Of a stretch of 64,000 nucleotides of DNA, positions 35,855-48,996 are shown piece after piece (the stretch's first letter is position 1; every line of letters starts with the position of its first letter). The position numbers were made by a program, and so were the translations under genes. The DNA is from Biomphalaria glabrata. Lineage: Eukaryota; Mollusca; Gastropoda; Planorbidae. The notes below the pieces were generated by a model. The model was not told the origin of the DNA. It did no database searches and saw only the letters and a program-made list of their open reading frames with translations. The stretch is taken from positions 38,016,323-38,080,322 of the forward strand of contig NC_074714.1 in assembly GCF_947242115.1 (NCBI RefSeq). Reading direction: 5' to 3'.

Positions 35855-36260
35855 GATCTTCTTCATTCTCATTTTTATGCTGGAGCGTTCAGATGACTAG
35901 ACCAATATATGTGATGAAATGCGCAGTGGTTTCCAAATCAGGGAGCTCTCCATATAGTTTTCTTTGTATTGAGGTGTTTTGGGGCCAGTGTCTTGTATGG
36001 GCTTCTTGGTAAAGAGAGCAGTTTTGGAGGACATGGTTAGCATTCTCTGGTTACACTCCACATGGGCAGATTTCACTGGTTCCAATTTTGAGCTTCCGGT
36101 ACATATGTTGTCTCATTCTGTTGTGTCTGGTCCTGAGTCGAAAGATTAGATGCTTATCTTGTTGGGATAAACTATAAAAGGCATCATCTTTCTTGTGATT
36201 CAGATGAGAGCTTGTCCATTTCTCATTTATTTTATTTACTATTAGTTTCTTCAATTCTTC
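35855..36260 (-). mobile_element. LINE 3' end (RNase H-bearing family)
   Basis: The minus-strand translation reads KINEKWTSSHLNHKKDDAFY, then HLIFRLRTRHNRMRQHMYRK, then GTSEICPCGV. This is the RLRTGHxRLxxHLxR...CPCG tail after the RNase H domain in Jockey-like LINEs. It continues in broken frames to the end of the copy. A second copy lies in the opposite orientation at 51868-52265. Confidence 0.8.
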
Positions 36261-37031
36261 TGGATAGAGTGATATGTTTAATTGTGATTTTGTTTTCCCA
36301 CTCTTGGCCAGTGAAGATAATGGAAATTTAATGAGGACTAGTAGTTCAAATAGAATTTAATGCCATAAAGCAGTCTACTACTTATACAGGACACAAAAGG
36401 AGAGATGAAAGATAGTTCTATTAGGAATATTTACTTATAAATAATGCAGTATCCAAAATTGTATCTTCTGCTGAAATTCAATAGTGGATTTGATTTGATG
36501 GAGAAAAGACAAAAAAAAAAAACCAATTTAATATGGACAAAAATATTTGTAAGAAAACAGGTGTTCTTTATTGCACTAAAATGTTTGGAAATGGAATTCA
36601 AGAAAAAAAATGAAAAAAAAAAATGTTCAGGTAATTTAGTGCCTAAAAGTAAGAGAGGTTTGAGAGCAGTGGTAGCTAACACTTTCTCTAGTCTATATTC
36701 CATCAAGATTCTAAATGAAATCTGATGCTGATTAGTTTTTGTCAAATAGTATATCCCTTAATGTTGCCTAACATGTCAACTATTCTTAGAATTTTCATGA
36801 AAAAAAAATGTTTTTGCCAAAATTATATTTTGTGTGCTATTGTATAATTCATCCTAAAGTATTGTCATGTGTCATGCACAACTATTATAACTGACATATT
36901 ATCCTAAAATACCTTCTTGTCGTCATTCAATAAAAAAAAATAGTACTTATCACAGAGATATACATGCAATAAAATGAATAAAAAATGTACAAACTGATTT
37001 TTTTTTTCATATATCAATTTATAAATCACTA
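36261..37031. other. Spacer 3' of kinase copy 2
   Basis: AT-rich; open frames on both strands here are low-complexity Lys/Phe-rich and not credible. Confidence 0.4.
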
Positions 37032-37037
37032 TTTATT
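37032..37037 (-). terminator. Poly(A) signal of kinase copy 2
   Basis: AATAAA on the minus strand, about 85 bases after the stop codon of copy 2. Confidence 0.5.
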
Positions 37038-37120
37038 AATATAACAATATATAGGAAACGAAACTTAAAACAGTAACTTTGCCTACTGTCAAAAAATAAT
37101 AACATGTTAAACATGAAAGA

Positions 37121-40100
37121 TTATTTCCAAACATATTTGGTTTCTGTTGGCTGTTTCACCATCAACACTGTGAGATCCATAATGTCTGTCCCTGTCAAAT
37201 TAGTCTGCACCAGGTATTTCCCATCTTTCACCTGTTTGAAAAAAGTATATGAGTCATTGTTTAAAAGGTATGGCTTCATATCAAGTTTGGACTTGTCCAC
37301 TTCATCCAGAAAAGTCTGGTCAACAACTGCCCCGGCCACTTTTGTCATTCCGTCCATCCCATCTGAATCAACACTCAGAAAACAGACTGAGCACTCTTTG
37401 ACATTCATCTGCTTGACTCGAAACTCTTCATACATCTGCAGAGCTGCCGACAGCGCTGTTTCTGTGTTCTTTCCCCCTATGCCATTTCCGATAACATTCA
37501 CATCTATTTCTCCACCAGATATGATGCAGATATTCTTGTTCATGTTGTGGGCTTTATAAACTGACGTGGCTATGTGATTCATCCACTGTTTTTTTATACC
37601 CCCAGCCACAAGTTCCACCTCCAGCATAGACAGCTCTGGGTTAGGATCCATGCCAGCACGTCTAGAAAGAAAAACAATCATGGGGAAATTATCACCATAT
37701 AAAAAACTTAAACCAGAAACTCTCTCACTTAAGTGTCAACAGAAAGCTTCATTAGAGCAAAGATACAAGGAAGCCAAATGTAGACAAAAACTAGGATCTA
37801 AGAGAAAGAATACAATAAATCAATGATCTTGAAATAAGAAATGAATGCACCAAGTATTTTAAAAAATCTTGTATTGAAGGGTAAAAAATTATTTTAAAAT
37901 ATATCAATAGATGGTATGGAATATGCTTTTGTTTGTTCCCTTTCCATGACAGCCAAACAAAGTGAAATATTTAATACATGATTTCATTTTATATTGTGAC
38001 AAAAGTAAATGTTCTAGTTCCCCTGTACTTAGTCAGTGAAGATGGTGGGAAGTTAGTTTATTGTGTTTTTGTCTTAAACCTGAGATCATTCTCTCTTTTT
38101 CTTTCTAAGACTTGAGAGTTAAACCCCTTTACCTACAGAGAGTACAATAATACCTACCGTAACTTAAATTGTAAGAATGGAAAAAATGCTCCAACATTGA
38201 ACATGGTTGAAATCACTAGCATGCAAAAATCTTAGCATTTTTTCTGATTTCACAAGTTTGTTTAGCTAATATTTATATCCAAATATACATTTCTAGGGGT
38301 TTTAAATTATTGTGGGTTAGTAACTTCAGTCAATTTGTCAGGCTGGCTAATCACAATATTTCTATAAAATATTTAAATCATTAAGTTATCTAAAAAGATA
38401 AATGTGAACTTACCTGTCATAACAAATCATTATGAACTTGGCTAGTTTGGTAAACAGAGCTCCTAGATCCTTAGCTTCACCAGTTAGCACAGTGGTCAAA
38501 ACCAAAGGGAAATAACCCAGCTCACTGGCTCTTTTAGCCGCAGCCTGGCAGGCTATAGAGTTGTTGCCTACTATAACATTTTGTACATCTTCCCAGGCCT
38601 TGTCCCTCTCTGTCTTGGCCTTTAGTGGGTCCTGGACAGATATGACCTTGGTTGCATTGATGAGATTGGCTTCCCTCTCTAGGAAACGTTTAACATTTGC
38701 TGGAACCTTGTCTATGATGTGCAGTCTGTGAAGGATCTCCAGACAGTGGTGAGGGCTTGGCTGAGTCAAGCAAGTTGGACCACTGGCAACAAGATCAGCT
38801 TTGTCTCCCATCACAGATGACAGAATCAAAGAAATAATCTACAAGAAATAATCAAAGAAATAATCTGCAAGTTTAAAAGAAAGGGGGAAAAATTACAATG
38901 AGTCTCAATAGATAAACATATAAAAATAAAAAGATAATAAAAGATATAAATTGAGTTTCAATATACACATATAAAAATAAAAAGAGACTTGGTTAATAAA
39001 ACACTGTGAATGCAATCCTGAAAAAAGTCTAAACTCCATTAATATGAAAAGAGAATGTTTGCTTTATAGCTGCCCAGTCATGTGACAAGAGCTTTGGACT
39101 GTCATAACCAGAGGCAGCTTTAGCAGTGCACGGTGCCCTGGGTGAGAGTCACATCAGGGCCATGAATATATGTACAGTGGGCTGATGGTGACAAAAGATT
39201 GTCTTTATCTCTGGGCCCCCCAAAGGTGCTGGAAGGTTGCCCCATTCACCACATCAAAAGGCCATTTCTGTCATAGTCCTTATCTATAGCAGTGCATGGG
39301 GCCCTGGATGAGTGTCATATCAAGGTCACGAATATTTGTAGGGAAGGCTGTCTGCACATAATAATAGTCCATAGTTTGAACCCTGCCCGCTGCCACCCTT
39401 CAGGAGGTTTGGACAATTATAAATGTCTGAAATGTACAAATTAATCATTATACAGACCAAAAATAGACTATCTTAATGAATTGACACCTTGGCTGATAAA
39501 AGGTCACCTACTTATTATAAGACCTTGGCAGACTCTTGAATAACTGTAAAGCATGAATGAAAACTACTAAAAGAAGGGAAAGTTTCAAGAGTAAGATTTA
39601 AACTCAGAACATTTGCTTCAGAATCGCCATTGCTTTTCACTGGAAATATTATTCTAATATTCCTAAAATAAAAAATGAATAATGAATAATAATTACCTTG
39701 GCTGGTCTAGCTGCCAATGCCAGCCCTCCACCTTTAAGTGTCTCCAGATTTTTTCTAAGTGTATTGACTTCTTTAGTATTAGCTCCATTTTCATTTAATA
39801 GCTTGATTGTAAGGTTTAGTTCTTGCAATGTGATTGGTGGACGCGGAGATGGACATAGTGCAGAGCCTCCAGCTACAATACAACAAAAATAATGACATGA
39901 CTTTTTTTTCTCTGCAAAGAATCCTCCAAGATATGAACTTAGTTTTACAAATATGATAAAACAATATATAATATGAGAAGAAACAATCACTATATTTCAA
40001 TATATTCTACAAAATATTAAAAATTAGGAAAAGTAAAACTAATGTTTGCATAGTCCTTATATTACACATCTGTCAAGTATGATTTATTTCCCTTGTTCAA

Positions 40101-42271
40101 GATAACAAACAAAAATAATTAATTAATAGTTAATCAACTAATTGGGTAATTTTTTTTTTATTGATTCTTGTGTTGGTCAGGTAAAAGAAATAATTATGCA
40201 AAATTTCAGCTTGATCCGATGATTGGTGTAAGGGAAGTAATGTGTACAAACTTTTTTTACCAGACAGACAGGTGGGCAGGCAGACAGAAAAGAGGGAGTT
40301 GATATAAGCTTTGTAAAAAAGGATGTAGAGTATGTGAGTCAATATATTAGCTTCAATATTTTATATGGCATGCATTGTGATGTGATAGCTAGTGTAAGCA
40401 TGCAACAAAAAGTCAACTTTTTGAAATCTTATTTCACTGCCCTGGGTTTTTCCTCTTCAATGTCGACAAGAATTATTCATGAGGCCTAATAATTAAAGAA
40501 ATTGTATCCACAAAGCACTCAGAGCAAAACATAAATTATTCAGCTCCAATCCCACTTTTTTAAAAACATTTTTCATTTCAGAACTTCTAATTCTCTTCTT
40601 GTGCCAAACCATATCAAATTGATAACATGATCTGATAAAACCAAATAAGTCAAGAGTGCTGATTCTACCAGTTTCATGTTACAGCGTAACTCTAAAGTCA
40701 TTTTAAAGTAAAAGACAATACTTTAATTGAGATGACATGGAGCTTTCTATTTGCATGCTGTTAAACTAAATACATACTACCTGGCAGTGAATATAGTTGA
40801 TTTCTACTAGACTGACCATATTACCCAGGAGTGAAATTCAAGCTTAAGTAGACAAAATGTTTGTTAATTACAATAAGGAGTAAATTATATTTATTACCTG
40901 TGCATAAGACAATAAGAACATCAGACTCTGTTAGATTGGAAACAAGTCTGTGAATGGCTTTTGAGGCATTATGTCCGGCTTCATCTATAACATTATTTTC
41001 TGCAACTTCGTATACCTGTAGTTTAGTTTTCAATGATAAGAACCTGTCGCTGAATAAGCCAAAAGAAACAGAGGATGAATAATTTTTAAAACACACTAAA
41101 AAAAAAATGTTTCATTATTTTTTTTTAAATTAGAAGTTGTTGTTTTCTCTTAAATAAATGGCATTGCAGACCATTATTTAATTAGCTAAAAAGAGTTCAC
41201 CCAAGTTTTCAAAAACTCATAATTTTTTTTAAATAGTGTGCTTGAATGTAGGTCATAAATCTCATGAATAAACTGAAGAATTCAGAGCTTAGATGGAAGC
41301 CTAAGCTCAGAGCTAGCTCAGAGTTTTGATGGAAGCCTAAGCTCAGAACTTTGATGGAAGCCTATGCTCAGAGTTTAGATGGAAGCCTATGTTCAGAGCT
41401 TAGATGGAAGCCTATGCTCAGAGTTTAGATGAAAGCCTATGCTCAGAGATAAAATGGAATTCTATGCTCCATCGAGGTAATGATGACCTGTGGACATAAT
41501 GATGATCAATTGATGGCATTACACCACTGAAGTGCCTGATATTAGTTCAGCCCATATAATTTGCTTTACAAGTACTTCACACAGAATATTCAAGCATAAA
41601 AGTGTTCAGTTTCTACAATGTACCCAATAAAATTATTTTCCTTTGCATTTCAATTTATACCGGTATTCTATAATAACTATCACTAATGCTACAGAATTAA
41701 CATTTTAATTAAACAAAAAATAAAAGATTACTTTTTTTTTTGTTACAGTTACATACATCCTATAAATAATTACTCACTTATCATGAGCCTTTACAGTTTC
41801 TTGTTTAAGTCCAGATGGAATGCTAATGATTCCAGTCACAACATGCTCCCCCAGCATATCTTCCACTACTCTAGCCATTCCTAAAACTGAGTTGCCAAAA
41901 CCCACAATGAATACATTTTTATTAATTTTGTACTGTCTATTGTGAAGGTTCAAGGTGGAGGTTGTCTGATTATAAAGCAACACATTCTCTATCATAGCTT
42001 TTGGACTCACTGCACTGATGGCATTTCTGACAATATCTACAGCCTGTGGCTTCATATCTATGTCCAAGTGAGAAGGGGCCATGTTTTCCACAGTTTTTAA
42101 AGTCGAAAATTGTCTGCATGCTGAATAAGCAACAGGAGATAGATGTTTCACAGAGGTATCTATAAATCTTACAACTTTAGTACTTGCAACAAATTGATTG
42201 AAACTCCGATATTTGAGTTGCAGTGTCACAGGGAAGCACAGTGTCCTCAAGCTTTGGAAAAATGGTGGCAT
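37121..42271 (-). CDS. GLYCTK-like: Glycerate kinase-like paralogue (copy 2), active site altered
   Basis: Five exons: 42271-41778, 41049-40898, 39872-39697, 38838-38414, 37661-37121; phases 2, 1, 0, 2 are consistent and give 595 aa. An acceptor (TTACAG, exon start 42298) lies just upstream of the ATG, so an intron splits the 5' UTR. The N-terminus is basic with few acidic residues and contains CRQFSTL near 52-58, a plausible mitochondrial presequence. The fold-defining parts remain (GGSALCPSPRPPIT, SGPTCLTQ, VIVGNNSIACQAA). However, the GK of the ATP-site loop is GN (GFGNS, Asn127), GGRNQE is GGKNTE (Lys480), and SAGTDGxDGPT is SVDSDGMDGMT (512-522). It probably no longer works as a normal glycerate kinase; a new substrate or a regulatory role is possible. 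The frame is fully open, which argues against a pseudogene. Confidence 0.9.
39060..39420. repeat. Dispersed repeat in intron 3 of kinase copy 2
   Basis: GC-richer than the intron around it. It contains two related segments beginning AGCAGTGCACGGTGCCCTGG (39131) and AGCAGTGCATGGGGCCCTGG (39289). Its end (CCCTGCCCGCTGCCACCC) matches the right flank of the composite repeat at 15595-16240. Confidence 0.55.
40065..40315 (+). repeat. R3 repeat in intron 2 of kinase copy 2
   Basis: Plus-strand R3 (TTGATTCTTGTGTTGGTCAG, TTTCAGCTTGATCCGA, CCAGACAGACAGG). It sits in the intron homologous to intron 3 of copy 3 and in the same orientation, but at a different distance from the exons. Confidence 0.75.
41281..41470. 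repeat. Intronic minisatellite, about 28-bp unit, 7 copies
   Basis: Tandem units of AGATGGAAGCCTATGCTCAG and its variants in intron 1 of kinase copy 2. Confidence 0.85.
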
Positions 42272-42298
42272 CTTGCTCTCTAAGGGATGAGATTAATC

Positions 42299-43690
42299 CT
42301 GTAATGATATGAAAATATACTTAACTGTTTTCTTTTTAATATTTTACATTCAAAATTTAATTGAATGCAGTTAAAGCCTTATTTAGTACATACGTATATA
42401 TATGCATTTAGCACTATGAAGCAACATAACATTTTTAAAGAGAAAATTGGTGAATTAAATACAGTGAAATAAAGAAAAGGGGGTAAAACTTCCCATCAAA
42501 GACCCCTTTTGAAGAATGTTAAGCAAATGGCAGCACCGTGCTGTCTATCGCTAAGGTCATCAGGTAACAAGGTTACTACTGATGTATCGATGTCGTTAAC
42601 TAGGTATGAACCTATGACTTCTGATTCAGCAACATTGCCTAGCAGATGAAGTTAACAAATCAAATTACCATCAAGATTCCCAAGAAACATTTCAAATTGA
42701 TAATGTTACTTCTATATTCACTACTTAGAGGTCATGTGTCATATATGATTGATCCAAAAGTTCTGCCCACATGCCACCACACACCCTTCACCAGCAATTG
42801 ATACAAGGCCAACAAATGTGAAACCATAACCATTCATCAGACAAAGAAAGACCCTGTTTTAATTGTCTCTCTCTCAACACTGCAAGAACATTAATACATT
42901 AATATATAAACTCTTCAATGAAAAGGCTGTAAATGTAAATACAAATATGAATCCACCGACTGTTAGAACAGTAAATGGTGTATACAGACTACCTGTAAAA
43001 TGGCAGCATTAGAAGACAATACATTTTAACAAGAGAAAATGGGGAATCGATTATATATTATATGTTATATGGTGAAATAAAGGCAAGAACTGACAGAAGA
43101 TAGGAATGAAGTTACTTCCCACATGGGTAGGGTTTGCGTTACGGCAAGTCATGTGTTGCTGCTAGGCAGTGTAGCTGTCAGATGTTTATTCAGAGTAGGA
43201 AACTTGTATAAAATTAATCAAATCAATAATAAGTGTAGTAGTAAATTTAAATAAAATGAAAATTAAATTATTCATGATTTTGTATAAGTATAATACCTAC
43301 CTCAAAATACTGGTACCTTGATAGCTCAGCACTTGTAAAACAATTGATATGAAGGTAATCAAACAAAGTTTACGGTTAACTTTTAACTTAGGTTTAATTA
43401 GATTTTTAATTTAATTTAATGTTATTAAAAGACTTTCAAAAAGTAGATCGCCTCTAGTTCTAGACTGAATTGACTGGTAAGACTTTGGATGGAGTAACCA
43501 GTCATTGTTTTTCAGGTCAATAAGTTGACAGTGGTCTATCCACACATATGATGACATACTAACTTCACCAGAATTCTAATCGGGGCGGTCATCTCTGAGT
43601 ACTATAGTATATACATGGTTACTTATAATTACTCATTAATAAACAGAAAAGAATAATTCACTACAACATAATATAATTACTCATATAGAC
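42299..43690. other. Spacer upstream of kinase copy 2
   Basis: Expected to contain the 5' UTR exon and promoter of copy 2. No clear core promoter motif could be picked. Two stretches (about 42470-42660 and 43075-43195) look alike in wording (TACTTCCCA, TGGCAG, GTCATGTGT) and may be diverged repeat copies. Confidence 0.35.
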
Positions 43691-43890
43691 ATATATTTCA
43701 TCATATGCTAAAATATTTGCTATATCTTATCTATACTTTGTCTAGAGACTATAGATTCTAGAATAGATTATTTTATAAAATGTATTTCTTATCTAATCTA
43801 GACAGATCATGGTCATGGTCTAGAAAATCTAGACTCTATACTAAACTCCCTATACACCTAGTATATTATTATTATAGAGTGACCTATTCA

Positions 43891-45706
43891 CAGTGGCGTA
43901 GCTAGTAATGTGCGTTTGGTGCGGGCCCCACAGGCATCAAGTGGTGGTGGGGGGGGGGGGCATCAAATTAAGGATAAACTTTCTCAGTAAAACTACACAT
44001 TGTACTTACATAAACAAAGACATGCCATTTTTTTTTTTATTTTGGTAATTTGTTATGTCTTATATTCTTTATTTTAAAATGACATTAAATGTAAGCTTTA
44101 CAACAGTTTGAACCAAATTTTATCAGAGACCAGAGTTGTTTAAATCTCTGAAGGCAACGCACTTTAACACTTTTTTTTTGAAGCCCTACATGATGCACTG
44201 GTTATGGATACATTTATAATTGTGTTTTTTTTAAATTACTAATTAATTTTTGTGTATTACTGTAATGTAAAAAGAATCAGCAAAAGGGAAGGTGAAAAAG
44301 CTTTCAAATGTATGGTTCTATAGGCAAATGCCAAATGGCGAGAAAGTTTTGAGAAAAGTTTTTTTGGCTTACTTTACATACACTTCTCAACAAGATCAAT
44401 TAATAGATCTGCATTTAAATCCACCAATGGGTTCAATGAATGGTGGAAGTTAGAGTCGAAAATTGAAACCACCAGAGGTCACATTCAGTGATCGCTTTTT
44501 TTTAAAATTGCTTTTCTATATCGCATTTTTTATGCTTACAGTACGCTCAGTGGTCCAATCTCTTTTGTGGACCAGTGGGGGAAGGGGGTTCTGGGAGAAG
44601 GTTTTCTGTGCTGCCTTTAGGTGCGCAGCAAATACAACCCTGCTAGAATCGGGATTCGAGCTCAAGCCCCCTTGTAAGGTGGCCAAGCTGTAGCCAAGCG
44701 GTTTTGGCCTCTCGGCCACACATCACTTGCTTGGATGGAACTTGGAGTTTGTCTGTGAGTAGGCAACAGTATTGACAGCAAGGCTCAAGATTTAAATCAA
44801 CAAGAGAATCTTTTAGAGAATCTTGGACATTATGCGTTTTCTCTTAAAGCAGAATCTGTCACTTCGCTGGCATCGCTTTTGGTTGAAGAAGAACTGGCAG
44901 AACGAAATCAAAGAAATATCTTCGAGTGAAATTACTATCCAAGTACCATCCATTCCTGAGAGACAGAATATGTAAATGTTCCCCCAAAAATACAAAACGA
45001 ATTTATTATAATACTAGTGATCACGAAAAACAAAAATCGTACAGAAAGTTTTTAAAGTCAAATATTTCTCGATTATTTCCGACATTACACTTAACGACTA
45101 CTAGCTGGATCAAAATTTGATGGTACATTGTCATGCAGAACCTCAAAGACGTAGGCTTATTGGCCACAAGAAAAAGTTGCCAGGCGAAAAAAGATGAAGA
45201 TAGATTTTCCATCAACACACAAGAAAGAGCTTCTGATGGTAATATATTCCTTGGACCGCATTGTTCAAGAAATAACCCATAAGAACAGCGTCATGATATG
45301 GCAGATAAATATAATTTTAGTCGCCTTTATTGAATCCTCAGATGGAAATCTCGATGGTTCTCCCTCTCCTAGCGACATAGACAAAAACACATTTTTTCTG
45401 GGGGCTTCAGGTATTTACGACTAATTAATTTGGTGATTTCATCTATTGAACAAGACATAGTGGAAAAAAACTGATTTCGATAAAATTATCGATTGTTTGC
45501 CGGCAAGAAAGTACGTACGAGATTCACTTGTATACCTTTTTGTAAAATTGATTCTTTGCGAAATAGCAATGCTTAAATAATGAATACACATTATTTAGAA
45601 ATCAGAAACTTTTCGCTGTTTTAAAACGGTTTTTTTTTGTTTGGGGGGGGGGGGGCATTACGAGGAACTGCCGCACAGGGCATCAAATACCCTAGCTACG
45701 CCACTG
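43891..45706 (+). mobile_element. Second hAT copy, internally deleted
   Basis: Same family as the element at 20222: ends CAGTGGCGTAGCTAG and CTAGCTACGCCACTG, with shared coding-strand phrases such as TTCTTGGACCGCATTGTTCAAG versus its counterpart near 24104. Flanks CCTATTCA and CATACTAA agree at only 5 of 8, which suggests an older insertion. The DUF4371 core with DCRGQ is missing, so it is a deletion derivative. A SINE of a second family interrupts it. Confidence 0.85.
44495..44725 (-). mobile_element. SINE of a second family (S2)
   Basis: Read on the minus strand it starts with GTGGCCGAGAGG (A-box-like) and AGCTCGAATCCCG (B-box-like), and ends in an A-run near 44497. It sits inside the hAT copy at 43891. 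The uninterrupted hAT sequence is seen at about 21425-21435, and short imperfect flanking repeats (ATCGCTT/ATCACTT) fit a target duplication. Confidence 0.7.
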
Positions 45707-45719
45707 CATACTAATATAG

Positions 45720-46560
45720 ACAATTATTGATAATTATAGAATAGAATCTAGATCTATCTATTCTAGACCTCTGACTATTAGTTTTTAGTATTACTTTACT
45801 AGACTAGACTCACCACTGCAATGTACGTCTAGGCCTAGGACACTCACGGAACTCACTCTACTATATATAGACGCTAGGAAGTGAAGGAAGACGATGATTA
45901 TTATTATCTGATTATTCATTTATGATTATGAATTATGATCATTATCATTTTATATGATAGATCTAGAATATATAGAATAAATAGTATAAATAATATAGAT
46001 CTATATAATATAGTATAATTACTATAATATATATATATATATTAATAATAATTAATATATAATTATATATATATATATATATGTATATATTTAATATATA
46101 TATATATAATATAGTCTAGATCTAGTATCTACTAGAAGTCTAGATCTTTATAATATTGTCTATAAATATTATTAAATATATCATAATATATGATTATAAT
46201 TTATATCTTAATTATTATTATTAAGTTAATATCTACTTACTATCTTAGACAACTTAGACAGTATCTATAATCTAGACTAGTCTAGACAGTCACAGTGACA
46301 GTCTAGAAGTAGAATTAGAATAGTCTCGATCTAGACTACATCTAGTTAAAATAAATTACGTCTAGATCTAGAATCTAGACTAAGACTAAGACGACTAACT
46401 CACTAAGTAGACTAAATGACGAGTAGGCCTATTTAGAATAATTTAGATTTTAGATCTATTATTTATATGGATTAATCCGATTATACTTGAATAAGATCTA
46501 GACTCTATCCCAGTAGAATCTATATAGATCTAGAATCTAGATCTACTCTATTTAGCCTCT
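45720..46560. repeat. AGATCT/TA-rich low-complexity block
   Basis: Dominated by TCTAGATCTAGA words, with a long (TA)n run at about 46025-46110. Same composition as 16241-17480. Confidence 0.7.
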
Positions 46561-48740
46561 TTTTTTTTATTACCTCACGCATTGTTATTGTTTTGATTTT
46601 GAGCAACCACATCCGAAATCCGAACAAGTAAACGTGAAAATAACAGGTAAACAGGATAGTCTAATAATAGACCTTCAACTTTAACCTTTGACCATTATAT
46701 ATATTTATATCAATTCGATTTTGTATTTGTCCATATGATGTTAAAATAAAACCCTAATTTTTTCTTCTTTTTTTAAATGTCATTTAAAAAGAAAGGCCTT
46801 TATTTTAAGCCACACCCTGCAGATGTTTGTGTACTTTAATAGATCTAGATCTCATTCTGTCAGTTAAAAATATTTTTGTTTTCTTGTTGTTTTTTTTAAT
46901 CTATCCAATTTAAGTCCTAGATCTGTGAAATTCTGTTAATTTTTTTTTCAAACAATGTCCTAGAATATTTGTAGCTTACTAGATAGATATATTTCAATAC
47001 TGTCAATTGTATTTGGGGTGGGGTTATATATATATATATATATATAGTGACTATATATATATTCAAATTTTCAGTTCTTGTAACTCTAATATTACTAATA
47101 GACCTACACAATACTGTCTTTTTTGTGATGCTTTTAATGTATATTTTCTTTATCTCATATTTACAAAATTTTAAGATTTGTCACTTAACTCTTTTTCAAT
47201 TAGAAGTAATTTTTGTATATATGCCGGAGCCGGATTAAATATGGCTGGATAGAAAAAAGATATTAGGCCAGAGCGCGCTTTTTCATACTAATTAACACAT
47301 TGACCTTATATTTTCTTTAATAGTGAAACAAAAAAAAAAAAAAAAAAAAAACAATAACAAGATTTTGTTTTCAATCAGGAAACCGTTTTTTAAGTTTTGT
47401 TGTTTATTTTGACATGAATCCATTTTTTAAAAACTTTCCAAAGGGAGGGGAGAGAAACACTGATGCAGGGTTCACCGACCAGAAGTGATTTGGAGGGCAA
47501 TTTAAAGCAGGCTCTTTCAATTAAATGTAACATATACACTTGGGAGTTGTTGAAATGCCTTTTTATTGAAAGTGCAAAAAATTAGGGTAGGACCAAATTA
47601 TTTATGTGAGCATTTGTAGAATGTAATAAGAAAAAACAAATCAATGGGCAAAGCTGGTGGGTAATGCTAGTCCTTTTATACAAAAGAATCCAGTTAATCG
47701 GACTAACTAGTTATTAGGACCAAAATGACTGGATTGTCATGAAGTCCCACTAAACAGATTTTACTGTGTATATAGGATGTATATATATACTAGGTGGTAG
47801 TCAAATATAATTACATAATTTAATTCTGTTTAAATACTAAGACTTGACTCCGTTTCAATAGTTGTGCAAGAGAATGTCCCAGATGTAGTTTACCTTCTAA
47901 ATTAAAATCTAAAAAAAAATTTTCAAGAGAAAATAATGTTTGTAAAATTAAAATAGTGAAATTGCTCAAGTGATTTGCATAATACATAATTTTTTTATTA
48001 GCAAGCTTATATAGTAATTAATTTTTTATTAGAAATATAACAATAATATAAATTGCAAATTTTGTTAAAGTAAATCAATATATAAAGCATAAAAATCACA
48101 GGGTTAGTTTCGTTTCTAAAAAAAAACATAAAATAATATATTTGATGTATAATGGAAATACAACATACATATAACATGACAACATGCCCTTGAAACTAAT
48201 CAAAGTGTAAATGAAATTACAAAAATAAAACAAATCATTAAACCAAACTCAGGTATAAATACTAATAATTATTTTAAAAATGCATACTGAATGGATCCTC
48301 AATTTAAATCATGTGTCCATACAGAAAGTTGGGATACTCAAGACCTGAATAAAAATAATTTAAAACCTGAAAAGATACAAACATGTCTTTGTAAAGAATG
48401 TTTTTTTATACATAAGATGTGTAATTCCTAAGAATTTAATAATTAACTTAGAGCTTAGTTTGTTAAAAGTAATTAAAGGATTGCGACTATGTTCATCAAC
48501 TTTTTCAAACAATTGGCCAGATCTCTCTTTTTTGTAAAGAACTTATTCAATGTTCTGTTTCTTAAAATATTCTATAAATCTTCAAGCGCATCATAATATA
48601 AAATAATAAAATTATAAACTGCCTTAACAAATACAGTTTAAAACAATATGTAGTTTTAAATGACAAAAAAAAACAAAAAACAACTAACATCCTGATAATA
48701 AAGAGGTGTTCCACAGACAATCCTGAAAAAGCCTGAGAAG
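46561..48740. other. AT-rich spacer
   Basis: Contains a (TA)n run near 47025 and a pure A run near 47328. No gene recognised. Confidence 0.4.
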
Positions 48741-48996
48741 ACATGGTGGCTGAGTGGTAAAGTGCTTGTCTTTTCAACAACAGGGTGCCAGGTTCAAATC
48801 CTGGTAAAAACTTGGCTTTTTAAATTTGGAATCTTTAGGGTGCTTCCACCTAGCTCTAACGTTTACCTAACATTAGTTGGTCCCAGTGCTGGCCACATGA
48901 CACCCTCAATAACTGTGGGTCGTATAGGAACAGATGACCTTACATCATCTGCCCTTTATAATAGATCACAAGGTCTGAAAAAGGTATTTTACTTTT
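48741..48996 (+). mobile_element. S1 SINE
   Basis: Starts ACATGGTGGCTGAGTGGTAA with an A-box-like TGGCTGAGTGG and a B-box-like GGTTCAAATCC (48792). It ends at CACAAGGTCTGAAAAAGG. Flanks GCCTGAG and GCCTGAC are a possible short target duplication. Confidence 0.8.

Noticed and set aside
36431-36745. Overlapping frames on both strands near 36.5 kb
   Set aside because: Low-complexity Lys/Phe-rich text from A/T runs.
44690-44715. tRNA gene
   Set aside because: A- and B-box-like motifs belong to the SINE head; no cloverleaf of a real tRNA can be drawn. The same holds for the S1 heads.
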